From Myxococcales bacterium (GTDB lineage: Bacteria; Myxococcota_A; UBA9042): a DNA stretch of 64,000 bases. The notes beneath the pieces were generated by a model that searched no databases, had not been told where the DNA came from, and saw only the letters and a program-made list of their open reading frames with translations. Numbering within the stretch: position 1 is the first letter of the stretch; each line of letters begins with the position of its first letter. Below, piece after piece: positions 1 to 9,057 of this stretch. Where the stretch lies: assembly GCA_947491025.1 (NCBI GenBank), contig CANLIC010000025.1:1-64000 (forward strand). The letters run 5' to 3'. A program made the translations under genes and the position numbers.

Positions 1-127
1 CCCCCTCTCCCGCTGAAGCGGGAGAGGGGGGCACTGAATTCATTGTCATGTCGCCCCTCTCCCGCCCGACGGGAGAGGGGGTGAGGGGGTGAGGGTGTCT
101 TTCGCTCCGGACTTTGCGATAGCCCTG
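1..127. repeat. palindromic intergenic repeat, copy 1 (left end cut by window)
   Basis: This stretch matches 39800-39926 base for base apart from three differences that I see (positions 18, 117 and 121). It contains two GC hairpins whose arms read CCCTCTCCCG / CGGGAGAGGG, separated by a short AT-richer spacer (GAATTCATTGTCATG). The right end has the GGGGGTGAGGGT half of the terminal inverted repeat seen in the second copy. The matching left half would lie about 15-25 bases before the window start. It is non-coding and sits upstream of the yfgM-like gene. Confidence 0.85.
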
Positions 128-213
128 AGCCCAGCGGCGAGGGGAGTTGCGCGAACGCCGGCCCTACCGGTACTCTCCCGCCCCCCAGGCCCGACGCCGA
201 GGGAGGAGCCCAG

Positions 214-1023
214 ATGAGCAACCGCCGCCGAATCGTCAAGACCTACAAGCAGAAGCAAGAGGAGAGCGCGACTGAGATCGAAGTGCCCGAGATCATTCAC
301 GAGCAACTTTGGTCGCTGTCGGAGTGGATGGAGGCGAACTGGCGGCCTGTGGTCGCTGGCATCGCCATCGTCACCGTGGTCTGGGGCGGCATCGGCCTCT
401 TCCAGTTGCTCACCGCCCGCGGCGCCCGCTCGACCGCCGCCGCGAACGCCCCGGTCTACGCGGCAATGGCGAAGCCGGTCTACGCGCCGCCAGCGACCTT
501 GCAGGGCGAAGATCCCAACAAGCCGCTGGGGACCTCGTTCACCACCGCCAAAGAGCGCGCCGAGGCGGTCGTCGCTGCGGCGGCCGGCCTCGAGGGCGAC
601 GAGAAGGTGCTGGCCGAGGTGGTCGTCGGCGCCGCCAAGGGCACCCTCGGCGACCGCGCCGCGCAGCTCGCCGCCATCGACGCCGCGATCGCCGCCGCTG
701 GCGATGCTCCCAACGCGCAGGCGCTGCTGGCGCAGCGGGCCACGGTGCTGACGGCGATGGGCAAGGGCGCCGATGCGGGCGAGGCCTGGCAGAAGGTGGC
801 CGCGGGCGCCAACACGTCGGCGCTCAAGGGCATGGCCCTGGTGCGGGCCGGCGACGCGATCAACCCGAAGCTGAACAAGGACGCCGCCGGCGACGCCGCC
901 AAGGCCAAGGCCGCGTACCAGGGCGCCATCGCGGCCGTCGCCGTCGCGGGCAAGGCGCCGAGCGAAGGCCACGCCGGGTTCTTGCACCTCGAGGCGACGG
1001 CCAAGCTCGGGCAGCTCGAGTGA
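214..1023 (+). CDS. YfgM-like single-pass membrane protein with helical periplasmic domain
   Basis: A 269-residue protein with a basic N-terminus, one transmembrane segment at about residues 46-66 and an Ala-rich helical C-terminal region that looks TPR-like. This is the layout of YfgM, the SecYEG-associated periplasmic chaperone partner. The assignment rests mainly on layout and on the next gene: in Escherichia coli yfgM directly precedes bamB, and here a BamB-like PQQ-repeat protein follows with a GTGA overlap. Sequence identity to YfgM cannot be judged by eye. The ATG at 214 has a good ribosome site (GGAGGAG, 202-208). An unrelated one-pass TPR-like protein is possible. Confidence 0.7.
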   Translation: MSNRRRIVKTYKQKQEESATEIEVPEIIHEQLWSLSEWMEANWRPVVAGIAIVTVVWGGIGLFQLLTARGARSTAAANAPVYAAMAKPVYAPPATLQGEDPNKPLGTSFTTAKERAEAVVAAAAGLEGDEKVLAEVVVGAAKGTLGDRAAQLAAIDAAIAAAGDAPNAQALLAQRATVLTAMGKGADAGEAWQKVAAGANTSALKGMALVRAGDAINPKLNKDAAGDAAKAKAAYQGAIAAVAVAGKAPSEGHAGFLHLEATAKLGQLE

Positions 1024-2216
1024 TTCGAGCGTCTTCGGGGCCGCGGCCCCGCGTGAGCGCGAAGGCCGACCGCAGCGCGCTCCGGCCTCGCTGGCATGCG
1101 CCGGCGTGGGCCTCTTGCCTCGCGCTGCTGCTGATGACCTTGCCGTCCATCGCCTCGGCGCGCGCCTTCGCTGAGCCCGTGTGGCGGGTGCCGACCCAGA
1201 AGCTGCCGGGCCTCGCCTGGAAGCCAAGACGCACCGGCGCGCCGGTCCTCGATCGCCGCGGCGGGCAGGTGCTCGTCGGCGCGGCGGACGGCCTCTGGGC
1301 CCTCGACGCCTTGACCGGCGACAAGCTCTGGCGCCTGCCCACGGCCGATCCCATCGCCGGGACGCCGCTGCTCAATGCCGCCGGCTCGACCGTGACCTTC
1401 GCCGATGGTGGCGGCGTGGTGCAGACCCTGGGCCTCGGCGACGGTAAGCCGCGCTGGGCCCGGCCAGCGACGTTGGACGCCGTGGTCTGGGCGCCGCTCG
1501 TCAGCGACGGAATGCGGCTGTACGCCGTGGTCGAACCGGGGAGCCTATTCGCCATCGAGGCGACCACCGGCAAGCCCCTGTGGCGCCGGGCGGTGCCGGG
1601 CGGCCGGGATTTCTTGGCCGAAGGCACCGGTGCCCCCACCGTGCACGGCGAGTCCGTGATCGCCGGACTGGGGGATGGCAACCTCGTGGTGCTGAACGGT
1701 CGTGACGGTGGCGTGGTCTGGACGCGCGATCTCGCCGGCGCGGGCGACGGTCCGCCCGACGTCGACACCACGCCGCTGGTGATGCAAGGCGCCGACGGCA
1801 AGGCCTTTGTCGTGGCGGCGAGCCAACGGAGCGGCCTCTACGCCTTGGCGCTCGAAGACGGCGAGGTGCGCTGGCATCGCAAGGGTGAGGGGTATCAGAC
1901 CCCCCTTCGCAGCGGCGATGAGCTCCTCCTGGTCGACGGCGATCACCGGCTCTTGGCGCTCGCCGCGACAGACGGCAAACTCCGCGCCGGCCGCCACCTC
2001 GACGGTGAGCCCAGCGGGGCGCTGGCGCTCTGGCACAAGCTCCTGCTCGTCGCCGCCGGCGATGGGCTGTGGCTGCTGAACAGCGCTGACCTGCAGACGC
2101 GCGGACGCATCGTCGATCCCTACGGCTTCGCCGCTGCGCCCTGCCTGGACGGCGATGACGCCTGGATCATCGGCAACGATGGGACCGTCTGGGCGATGCG
2201 TCTGCGGGAGCCCTAG
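1020..2216 (+). CDS. BamB-like beta-propeller (PQQ-repeat) exported protein
   Basis: About 398 residues from a GTG at 1020 that overlaps the previous stop codon (GTGA). A GTG at 1053 is the alternative start. A signal peptide follows, with hydrophobic core ASCLALLLMTLPSIASA, and then repeated blades with the PQQ-repeat style G-x-L-x-A-L-D-A-x-T-G-x-x-x-W, for example ALDALTGDKLWRLP and AIEATTGKPLWRRA. BamB is the propeller lipoprotein of the outer-membrane BAM complex. I see no clear lipobox cysteine at the mature end, so it may be a soluble periplasmic relative. Pairing with the YfgM-like gene supports a role in envelope protein biogenesis. Another PQQ-propeller protein cannot be excluded. 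Confidence 0.7.
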   Translation: MIRASSGPRPRVSAKADRSALRPRWHAPAWASCLALLLMTLPSIASARAFAEPVWRVPTQKLPGLAWKPRRTGAPVLDRRGGQVLVGAADGLWALDALTGDKLWRLPTADPIAGTPLLNAAGSTVTFADGGGVVQTLGLGDGKPRWARPATLDAVVWAPLVSDGMRLYAVVEPGSLFAIEATTGKPLWRRAVPGGRDFLAEGTGAPTVHGESVIAGLGDGNLVVLNGRDGGVVWTRDLAGAGDGPPDVDTTPLVMQGADGKAFVVAASQRSGLYALALEDGEVRWHRKGEGYQTPLRSGDELLLVDGDHRLLALAATDGKLRAGRHLDGEPSGALALWHKLLLVAAGDGLWLLNSADLQTRGRIVDPYGFAAAPCLDGDDAWIIGNDGTVWAMRLREP

Positions 2217-2265
2217 CGTCCCGACGCGCCGCGGCGCCTCTGGGCGTCTCTAGGAGGCGATGGCG

Positions 2266-3615
2266 ATGGACCTCGAGATCGCACACTTCGAAAGCGGGCA
2301 GGGGCTCCACCGCCCGGCGACCTCTCCCGGCCGCGGCCTTGGCGTCCGCGCGACTCCCGTGGGCGCTTCCGCCCTGCGCGACGGCGCACGGGTCGGCCTT
2401 TCGGTGCAGGTCCTGGCGCTGCTCGCAGCGGTTTGGGTCGGCTGCGCGGCCTGCAGCTCGCCGGCGCCGGCACCATCGGGCGGCAGCGGCGACGGCGGTG
2501 GAGGCCTCCCTCTCGGCGATGGTGGCGCTGCCGGCGGCGACAGCGGACAGACCGGCAACGGCGACGGCGGGAACGCGACCGGCGACAGCGCCGCCGGCAA
2601 GGGCGACATCGCGGCGACCGTCTGCGTCGCGCCGGGCAAGGGCGCCTGTGACGCCGCCAGCGAATGCGGTTCCGAGCAGTACTGCGATCCCTGCAGCCAC
2701 ACCTGCGAGACGCCGCGCCAGGTCTGCGATCCCTGCACCTCGGACGCCCAGTGCGACCTTGCCGAGCAGGGCTCGGTCTGCCTGCCCTACAAGAGCGGCG
2801 GCACCTTCTGCGGGCGGGTCTGCCTCGGCGACGCTGGCTGCCCCAAGGGCTTTCGCTGCGTCAACGTCGGCGCCAAAGACCAGCAGTGCGTGCCCAAGAC
2901 CGGCAGCTGCGGCCCGCTCAGCGGCGGCTGCAAGACCGACGCCGACTGCCCCTTTGGCAGCATCTGCAACGCCGAGTATGCCCAATGCAAGAAGGGTTGC
3001 GGCGAGGACACCGAGTGCCCGACCGGCAAGATCTGCACGCTGTTCCGCTGCAATCCGCCCTGCGAGAGCGACACCCCCTGCCAGGCGCTCGCCGCCGAGG
3101 CCAAATGCGAGGCCGGCCGCTGCAAGATCCCGGGCGGCTGCTTGGGATTCGCCGATTGCGTGGAGAAGGCGACCTACTGCGACGCCGTCAGCCACAAGTG
3201 CCAGAAGGGCTGCAAGCTCGACGCCGACTGCAAGGAGTTTGGCGTCAAATGCCAGGCCGGCAGCTGCGTCGCCAAGGGCTGCCTGGAGAACTGGGAGTGC
3301 GCCTTTGGCGAGGTCTGCGATCCCGCAGCCGGCAAGTGCAAGGCCGCCGAGGGCCCCTACTGCGCGCCTTGCGACGCAAAGGACGACAAGGCGACCGCCT
3401 GCGGCGGCGCGCCTCACAAGTGCTTCTCGTTCCAGGACCAGGACGGCAACAAGGTCGGCGACTTCTGTGGCCTTGCGTGTTCTGACGCGGCCAGCGGCCC
3501 CTGCCCGCAGGGCTACGGCTGTCAGGAGCTCAAAGACCAAGACGGCAAGAGCACGGGCAAGTTCTGCATGCGTGAATGTTGGAAGAAGCCCTTTGAAAGC
3601 GGGACTCAACCATGA
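2266..3615 (+). CDS. cysteine-rich repeat lipoprotein or exported protein
   Basis: About 449 residues. Two ATGs lie close together (2260 and 2266); AGGAGG at 2252-2257 is only 2 bases from the first and 8 from the second, so 2266 is preferred. The hydrophobic segment VLALLAAVWVGCAAC ends in cysteines that could be lipidated, although the lipobox is imperfect. A Gly/Asp-rich linker follows, then many repeats of the type C-x-x-D-x-D-C-P-x-G-x-x-C, like the Dickkopf/EGF-like cysteine-rich surface proteins common in Myxococcota. About 13% of the mature part is cysteine, implying many disulfides outside the cytoplasm. The stop overlaps the hemE start (ATGA), yet no haem-related function is visible. 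Role unknown. Confidence 0.8.
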   Translation: MDLEIAHFESGQGLHRPATSPGRGLGVRATPVGASALRDGARVGLSVQVLALLAAVWVGCAACSSPAPAPSGGSGDGGGGLPLGDGGAAGGDSGQTGNGDGGNATGDSAAGKGDIAATVCVAPGKGACDAASECGSEQYCDPCSHTCETPRQVCDPCTSDAQCDLAEQGSVCLPYKSGGTFCGRVCLGDAGCPKGFRCVNVGAKDQQCVPKTGSCGPLSGGCKTDADCPFGSICNAEYAQCKKGCGEDTECPTGKICTLFRCNPPCESDTPCQALAAEAKCEAGRCKIPGGCLGFADCVEKATYCDAVSHKCQKGCKLDADCKEFGVKCQAGSCVAKGCLENWECAFGEVCDPAAGKCKAAEGPYCAPCDAKDDKATACGGAPHKCFSFQDQDGNKVGDFCGLACSDAASGPCPQGYGCQELKDQDGKSTGKFCMRECWKKPFESGTQP

Positions 3616-4739
3616 CCACTGGATCCGAGACACCAGCCGACGAGGCACCCTCCCCGCCGCGACGCCGCATGGGCACCATCACGCCCGGGCCGATGACGCC
3701 GCGGGCGCGGATGATGGCTGCGCTGCACTGTGAGCCGGTCGATCGGCCTCCGGTCTGGATGATGCGCCAGGCTGGGCGTTACCTGCCGGAGTACCGCGCC
3801 ACGCGCGAGCGCGCCGGGTCCTTCTTGACCCTCGTCCGCTCGCCCGAGCTGGCCACCGAAGTGACGCTGCAGCCCATTGCGCGCTACGACTTCGACGCCG
3901 CGATCTTGTTCTCCGACATCCTGACGGTGCCCGAGGCGATGGGCATCGAGGTGCGCTTTGAGGGTGGCACGGGACCGACGTTGCAGCCGGTGGTGCGGAC
4001 CCGCAGCGACGTCGAAGCGTTGCGGATGCCCGACGTCGGCGTCGAGCTCCGTTACGTCGCCGATGCCATGCGACTCTGCCGGGCGGCGCTCGGACCCGAC
4101 CGCGCCTTGCTCGGCTTCGCCGGCGCGCCGTGGACCCTGGCCGCGTACCTGGTCGAGGGCGAAGGCAGCAAGACCTTTGCCAACCTGCGGGCGATGGCGT
4201 GGCAGGAGCCGGCGCTGCTCAAGTCGCTGCTCGATCGCCTCGCCGACGTCGTCATCGATCTGCTGTTGATGCAGCTGGAGGCTGGCGCCGACGCCGTGCA
4301 GCTGTTCGACTCGTGGGCCGGCGAGCTCTCGGCCGACGACTACCGCCGCTTCGCGCTGCCCTCGTTGCTACGGATCATCCACGCGGTGCAGGCGCGCAAG
4401 GGTACGGTCATTCTGTTCCTGCGCAGCCCCGGCCACCTCGACGACATCGCCATCGCCGCCCAGCCGCGCGCCATCGGGCTCGACTGGCGCTCCGACATTC
4501 ACGCCGTCGCTGGGCGGGCCGCTGAGGCCGGCGTCGCCATTCAAGGCAACCTCGACCCGGCCGAGCTCTTCGCCAGTCCGGCGCATATCGCGCAGCGCGT
4601 GCGATCCATCCACTCCGCGGTCGCCGGCCGCACCGGGCACATCTTCAACCTGGGCCACGGCGTCTGGCCGCAGACGCCGCTCGAGGGCGTGGCATCGTTC
4701 GCGAGCGCGGTCCAGGGCTTGCGCACCACGGTGGTGTAA
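3612..4739 (+). CDS. hemE: uroporphyrinogen decarboxylase
   Basis: Decarboxylates the four acetate side chains of uroporphyrinogen III to coproporphyrinogen III in cytoplasmic haem synthesis. The 375-residue protein has the family signature PVWMMRQAGRYLPEYR near residues 47-62, the GFAGAPWTLAAYLVEG motif, GLDWRSD, the QGNLDP motif and the C-terminal HIFNLGHG motif. The N-terminus is about 25 residues longer than usual. The start ATG overlaps the stop of the cysteine-rich protein gene, and its own stop overlaps the hemG start (TAATG), so translational coupling through the haem genes is likely. Confidence 0.97.
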   Translation: MTTGSETPADEAPSPPRRRMGTITPGPMTPRARMMAALHCEPVDRPPVWMMRQAGRYLPEYRATRERAGSFLTLVRSPELATEVTLQPIARYDFDAAILFSDILTVPEAMGIEVRFEGGTGPTLQPVVRTRSDVEALRMPDVGVELRYVADAMRLCRAALGPDRALLGFAGAPWTLAAYLVEGEGSKTFANLRAMAWQEPALLKSLLDRLADVVIDLLLMQLEAGADAVQLFDSWAGELSADDYRRFALPSLLRIIHAVQARKGTVILFLRSPGHLDDIAIAAQPRAIGLDWRSDIHAVAGRAAEAGVAIQGNLDPAELFASPAHIAQRVRSIHSAVAGRTGHIFNLGHGVWPQTPLEGVASFASAVQGLRTTVV

Positions 4740-6223
4740 TGACGGTTGCGACCGCGTCGCCCGCGGGCAGGGCCAGCCAGGGCGACGGCCCGGCGCCGGC
4801 GCGCGTGGCGGTCGTCGGTGCCGGCATCGCTGGCCTCAGCGCTGCGCTGACCTTGCAAGACGGTGGCTGCGAGGTCGCGCTCTTCGAGGCCAGCGCGCGC
4901 GTCGGCGGCAAGATCGGCAGCGCAGTTTGCCAGACCCCGGCTGGCGCCTTCTTGCTCGAGCGCGGGCCCAACAGCTTCCTCGGCAGCGCGCGCGCCCTCT
5001 GGCCCCTGGTGGCGCGGCTTGGCCTCGCCGATCGCCTGTCGCCGGCGCAGGGCCGCGGCGCGCGTTGGGTTTTTCGAGACGGGCGCCTGCGCCAGCTCCC
5101 GCTCGGGCCGCTCTCCGCGCTCTTCGGCAACTGGCTGCCCTTTTCGGCCAAGCTGCGCCTCGCCAGTGAGCTCTTCGTCGCCGCCCGCCGCGATGAGGGC
5201 GAGACGCTGCACGATTTCGTCGCGCGACGCTGCGGCGTGGCCTTCGCCGAGGGGATGATCGGCCCCTTCGCCAGCGGCGTGTACGCCGGCGACGCGCGGC
5301 AGCTCGGCGCCGCGGACGCTTTTCCCCGGATGTGGCGCCTTGAGGCTGACCACGGCGGACTGATCCGCGGCGCCCTGGCGCGCATGTTCTCACCCCAGCT
5401 GCAGCGGGCGTTGCGCGACGAGCGCGGCGGCCTGCCGGCGCGGCCGGGCTTGTGGAACTTCGACGGCGGGATGCAGGTGCTCCCCGACGCCATCGCCGCT
5501 GCCCTGGGTCCGCGCTTGCACCTCTCGCTCGCCATCGCTGCGCTGCGCCGGGATGGGGCGCGCTGGCGGCTTGAGCCCGATGCGGCGTCCGCGCCCAAGG
5601 CCTCAGCCGCGGCCTCCCTGTCGCAGGCCTTTGACGCCGTGGTGCTGGCGTTGCCGCCGGCTGCGACGGCTGCGTTGCTCGCGCCCCACGATGGGGCAGC
5701 GGCGCGGGCGCTGCAGGCAACGCCGCTGGCGCCGGTCGCCATCGTCCACCTCGGCGGCGAGGATCCCGACGCGGCCTGCCCCGATGGCTTCGGCGCGTTG
5801 GTGGCGCGGGGTGAGGGCATCGACGCGCTTGGGGTGCTCTTGCCGTCGGCGCTTTTTGCCGGCCGGGCGCCCGCTGGAATGGCGCTGTCCGCCATCTTCC
5901 TCGGCGGCGTCCACGACCCCGCGGTGGTCGGGCGAGACGACGGCGACCTCATCGACCGCGCGATCGCCGGCCGCAGCGCCGTCTTTGGCCCCGCCCTGCA
6001 TCGGCCGCCGATGTTGGTGTCGGTGACGCGCTGGCCGGCGGCGATTCCGCAGTACATGCCCGGTCATCGCAGTCGCATCGCCGCGGCGCGGGCCGACCTC
6101 GCGCGCTCTTGTCCCGGTGTCGAGCTCGCTGGTGCCGGCTGCGATGGCGTCTCAGTCGATGACGCCGCCGCCAGCGGTGTTGCGGTAGGCCGCCGCCTCT
6201 TGACGACTTGGGGGGCGCCATGA
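4739..6223 (+). CDS. hemG: protoporphyrinogen oxidase, FAD (HemY) type
   Basis: Oxygen-dependent type enzyme that oxidises protoporphyrinogen IX (or coproporphyrinogen III in some lineages) with FAD. The 494-residue protein has an N-terminal dinucleotide-binding motif VGAGIAGLSAAL (about residues 27-38), followed by the acidic strand end FEAS and the GG motif ARVGGKIGS. The C-terminus keeps the family feature of a second FAD-contacting GVSVDD segment followed by a terminal helix. It lies between hemE and hemA with overlaps at both ends (TAATG upstream, ATGA downstream). The symbol hemG is used for the FAD enzyme that is also called hemY. Confidence 0.93.
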   Translation: MTVATASPAGRASQGDGPAPARVAVVGAGIAGLSAALTLQDGGCEVALFEASARVGGKIGSAVCQTPAGAFLLERGPNSFLGSARALWPLVARLGLADRLSPAQGRGARWVFRDGRLRQLPLGPLSALFGNWLPFSAKLRLASELFVAARRDEGETLHDFVARRCGVAFAEGMIGPFASGVYAGDARQLGAADAFPRMWRLEADHGGLIRGALARMFSPQLQRALRDERGGLPARPGLWNFDGGMQVLPDAIAAALGPRLHLSLAIAALRRDGARWRLEPDAASAPKASAAASLSQAFDAVVLALPPAATAALLAPHDGAAARALQATPLAPVAIVHLGGEDPDAACPDGFGALVARGEGIDALGVLLPSALFAGRAPAGMALSAIFLGGVHDPAVVGRDDGDLIDRAIAGRSAVFGPALHRPPMLVSVTRWPAAIPQYMPGHRSRIAAARADLARSCPGVELAGAGCDGVSVDDAAASGVAVGRRLLTTWGAP

Positions 6224-7653
6224 GCCGCACGGCGCACGCGTCACACGCCAACGCCCGCGTCGGTGGCGGCGAGCCCCAGGGCGCGGAGCCACAGCCGCGC
6301 GCCGAGGGCCTGCTGCCGCTCGCCGTCGTCGGCTGTGATTTCCGCATCGCCTCGGCCTCGTGGCGGCAGCGGGCGCTGCTCGACGCGGCGGCGCGCCAAC
6401 ACCTGCTCGGCCAGCTGCAGCGCAGCGCTCGGGCCCGCGGCCTCGTGGTGCTCGAGACGTGCAACCGCGTGGCGTGGTGGCTGGACGCTCCAGACCCGCG
6501 CTGGGCCGGCGATCTCGCCCGCGCCGCGATGATGGCGACCTGGAGCGACCTGCGCGCTGGCGACGCCCCTTTGCCACAGCCCTCGCTCTATGTCGGCGAA
6601 GACGCGGTGCGGCATCTGGCCCGTGTCGTCGTCGGCCTCGAGTCCTTCGTCGTCGGCGAGCGTGAGATCGCCGGCCAGCTCAACCGCGCCCTCGACGCGG
6701 CACGGGCGCTCGGCCACAGCTCGCCCGACCTGAACGCGCTGCAGACCACGCTCGGTCGGGTGGTACGGGCTGTCGAGCGCGGCACGGCCTTTCGCGCCCA
6801 TGGCCGCGGCGTCCACGCCGTCGCCGTGCAGGCGCTGCAGACGGCGCTCGGTGAGCGGCCGGCACAGGTGGTCGTCGTCGGGCTCGGTGAGATCGGTCGC
6901 AAGGCGCTCGGCCTCTGCCAGCGTCGCAGCGGCTGGACCGTGCGCGCCGTCAACCGGACCCTCTCCGCCAGCCAGCGCGGCCGCGTGGCGCCACTCGAAG
7001 ACCTGCCGGCGCTGCTCGCCGAAGCCGACGGCATGGTGGTCGCGACCGGCGCCCGGCAGCCCCTCCTCACTGCCGCGATGCTCGACGCCGTCTGCGCCGC
7101 TCGCCGCGCGCGCGATCCCGATGCAGCGCCGCTGCAGGTCATCGACCTCGGCGCGCCGGCCCAGGTCGAGGCGCCATCGGCGGGCGCCGAATGGCGACGG
7201 CAGGGCCTCGACGAGCTGTTGGTCGGGACCGAGGCCGCGCCCGATCGCGACGAGCTGGCGCGGGTGCTGGCCCTCTGCGAGGACGCGGTGGCCGAGCATC
7301 GCGCCGTGGTGCAGCGCCGAAGCGTGGGACCCCTGCTGCGCGAGATCTGGGAGGGCTACGACGAGGTGACGGCCCGGGCAGTGCCGCAGCTCCTCGCCGC
7401 CCATGCCGCCGGGCTCTCTGACGCGTCGCGCGCGGCGCTGGAGGCCGGTCTGCGCGAGGCGCTGCGGCTGCAGGCGCGGCGTTCCATGGCTGCGGCGTTG
7501 GCCGGCCCAGCCTCCGACGCTGTCGGCCAGGAGCGCGAAGAGGGCAGCGGCGCCGCCAACGGCGGGGCCCACCCGGCTGCGGCGGCGATGGCATCCATGA
7601 CCGACGAATCAGCGCCAGACGACGCCGCGCCCGACGGCGACGCGTCGCCCTAA
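6220..7653 (+). CDS. hemA: glutamyl-tRNA reductase
   Basis: First committed step of C5-pathway tetrapyrrole synthesis: reduces Glu-tRNA to glutamate-1-semialdehyde with NADPH. The 477-residue protein shows the catalytic cysteine motif ETCNR (Cys81), the SFVVGEREIAGQ segment and the NADPH-binding VVVGLGEIGRKAL. The ATG at 6220 overlaps the hemG stop and has a G-rich ribosome site at 6210-6215. A TTG twelve bases upstream is less likely. The length exceeds the usual 420-430 residues because of an acidic, Ala-rich C-terminal tail after about residue 430. It is the last gene of the plus-strand run. Confidence 0.95.
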   Translation: MSRTAHASHANARVGGGEPQGAEPQPRAEGLLPLAVVGCDFRIASASWRQRALLDAAARQHLLGQLQRSARARGLVVLETCNRVAWWLDAPDPRWAGDLARAAMMATWSDLRAGDAPLPQPSLYVGEDAVRHLARVVVGLESFVVGEREIAGQLNRALDAARALGHSSPDLNALQTTLGRVVRAVERGTAFRAHGRGVHAVAVQALQTALGERPAQVVVVGLGEIGRKALGLCQRRSGWTVRAVNRTLSASQRGRVAPLEDLPALLAEADGMVVATGARQPLLTAAMLDAVCAARRARDPDAAPLQVIDLGAPAQVEAPSAGAEWRRQGLDELLVGTEAAPDRDELARVLALCEDAVAEHRAVVQRRSVGPLLREIWEGYDEVTARAVPQLLAAHAAGLSDASRAALEAGLREALRLQARRSMAAALAGPASDAVGQEREEGSGAANGGAHPAAAAMASMTDESAPDDAAPDGDASP

Positions 7654-7750
7654 CGCTCCGACACTGCGACGAATCCAGCACCCTGCATCCATCACGGACG
7701 AGCGCACCGGCGCCGCCTCTGCGAAGCCCTCGTTGCCCTTGCTCCCGGTC

Positions 7751-8401
7751 TCACGCGCGCTTGCGATTGCCGCGGCGCCAGAGCCACAAAGCCAACAGAA
7801 TGGAGCAGGTGGACAGCGCCGCCATCGCTGGCAGCCCGCTGGTCTGCAGCTCCCCTCGCTCGTCGAAGAGCGTGCCGCCGAGGTAGCTCACCAGCAGCAG
7901 GGGCGGGATGTAGCCGAGCAGCGAGCCGAGGGCGTGGGTCCAGAACGGCACCGACGACACGCCGAGAAAATAGTGCAGCGGCTGCGGCATCCACAGGACG
8001 AGACGCAGCAGGAACGTGGTCTCCAAGGCCCGCGCCCGCAGCGCGTCCTCGTAGCGGCGCAGGCGCTGAGGAATGCGGGCCTGGACCCAGTCGCGGGCGA
8101 CGAAGCGGGCGAACGAGAAGCCGACGATGCTCGCCAGCATGGTGCCGACGAGGTTGAGCGCGAAGGCGATAGGCCAGGGCCAGATGAGCGGTGCCGCGAC
8201 CACAAAGACGGTGCCCGGCACGCCGAAAGGCTGCAGCAGCGTATAGGCGGCGATGAAGGCGAGGTAGCCCAGCGAGCCCATCGCTACGAGCGCGTCGGCC
8301 AATTGCCGCGGGTGCTGCAACCGGTCGAGCGCGCCTTGCTGCCAGCCGACGAGCAGCGCGAGGACGACGACGACGAGCGCCAGGACGCGCCACTTGCCCA
8401 T
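7751..8401 (-). CDS. TVP38/TMEM64 (VTT/DedA) family membrane protein
   Basis: A 216-residue integral membrane protein with several hydrophobic helices. The VTT-domain hallmarks are a re-entrant segment PFGVPGTVFVVAAPLIWPW, a Gly-rich helix ending in FARFVARDWV, and the charged motif FLLRLVLWMPQPLHYFLGVS. Family members are linked to lipid transport or scrambling and membrane homeostasis; the substrate here is unknown. It is 137 bases downstream of allA on the same strand, so it may be read through from the urate operon, but nothing in the sequence ties it to purine use. It converges with hemA, with about 97 bases between the stop codons. Confidence 0.85.
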   Translation of the reverse strand: MGKWRVLALVVVVLALLVGWQQGALDRLQHPRQLADALVAMGSLGYLAFIAAYTLLQPFGVPGTVFVVAAPLIWPWPIAFALNLVGTMLASIVGFSFARFVARDWVQARIPQRLRRYEDALRARALETTFLLRLVLWMPQPLHYFLGVSSVPFWTHALGSLLGYIPPLLLVSYLGGTLFDERGELQTSGLPAMAALSTCSILLALWLWRRGNRKRA

Positions 8402-8538
8402 CGCTTAGCGCCCCATGCTCGGCTGAAGAGCAGCCAAGCGCTGGGCCCGGCCTCGTGGCCCACGGCGTGCGACCGTCTGCAGAGGGCCGATTCGCTCGCC
8501 GGGATTCATCCGCGCTGATAGCCGCCGCGTCGCCGCCA

Positions 8539-9057
8539 TCAGGGCAGCTGGACCGAGAGCGGCGCGTCGTCAGGGCCGAACCAGTGCTCGACGCAGTCCT
8601 GTGCGCTGCCGTCTTCCCAGGCCAGCATCGCGAACGAGCCGCCTTCGTCGAGCGCGATGATCGGGTGGTGCCAGACGCCGCGGCGGTAGTTGATGCCCTG
8701 GCCCGGCAGGCACAAGAAGGCGCGAACGCCTGAGACATCGGGGCGGCCGTCGGCGCCAGTCGGCGCGACGCAGATGAGGAAGCGGGTGCAGACCAGCGGC
8801 AGAAAAGCCTGCGTCGAGCAGGGGTGGCGCTCGAGCAGGCGTAGCTGAAAGGGCAGCTCGCGGCCCTCCGCGCGGAACACCGCCAGGTTCGGCCTGGAAT
8901 CGGGCCTCGTCGACTCCAACGCGGCGGCGAAGTCAAAGCGCGTGGCCGAGCCTTGGTTCGCGGACTTGCCGGCGGCGGCCTCCGCCAAGAGGTCGGCGGC
9001 GATGACCTCGCCAAAGGGCGCAAACGCGGCGGCGCTGAGCGGCTCGACGCGCACCAT
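8539..9057 (-). CDS. allA: ureidoglycolate lyase
   Basis: Cleaves ureidoglycolate to glyoxylate and urea, the last step of the allantoate branch. The 172-residue cupin-like protein begins with the family pattern EPLSAAAFAPFGEVI and carries the conserved GRGINY-like segment GQGINYRRGVWHHP and a C-terminal DCVEHWF motif. The length is typical. Its ATG overlaps the uraH stop codon (ATGA on the minus strand), making it the last gene of the five-gene urate operon. Confidence 0.93.
   Translation of the reverse strand: MVRVEPLSAAAFAPFGEVIAADLLAEAAAGKSANQGSATRFDFAAALESTRPDSRPNLAVFRAEGRELPFQLRLLERHPCSTQAFLPLVCTRFLICVAPTGADGRPDVSGVRAFLCLPGQGINYRRGVWHHPIIALDEGGSFAMLAWEDGSAQDCVEHWFGPDDAPLSVQLP

Noticed and set aside
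2260..2262. First ATG of the Cys-rich protein gene as start
   Set aside because: Only two bases from the ribosome site; the second ATG at 2266 has normal spacing.
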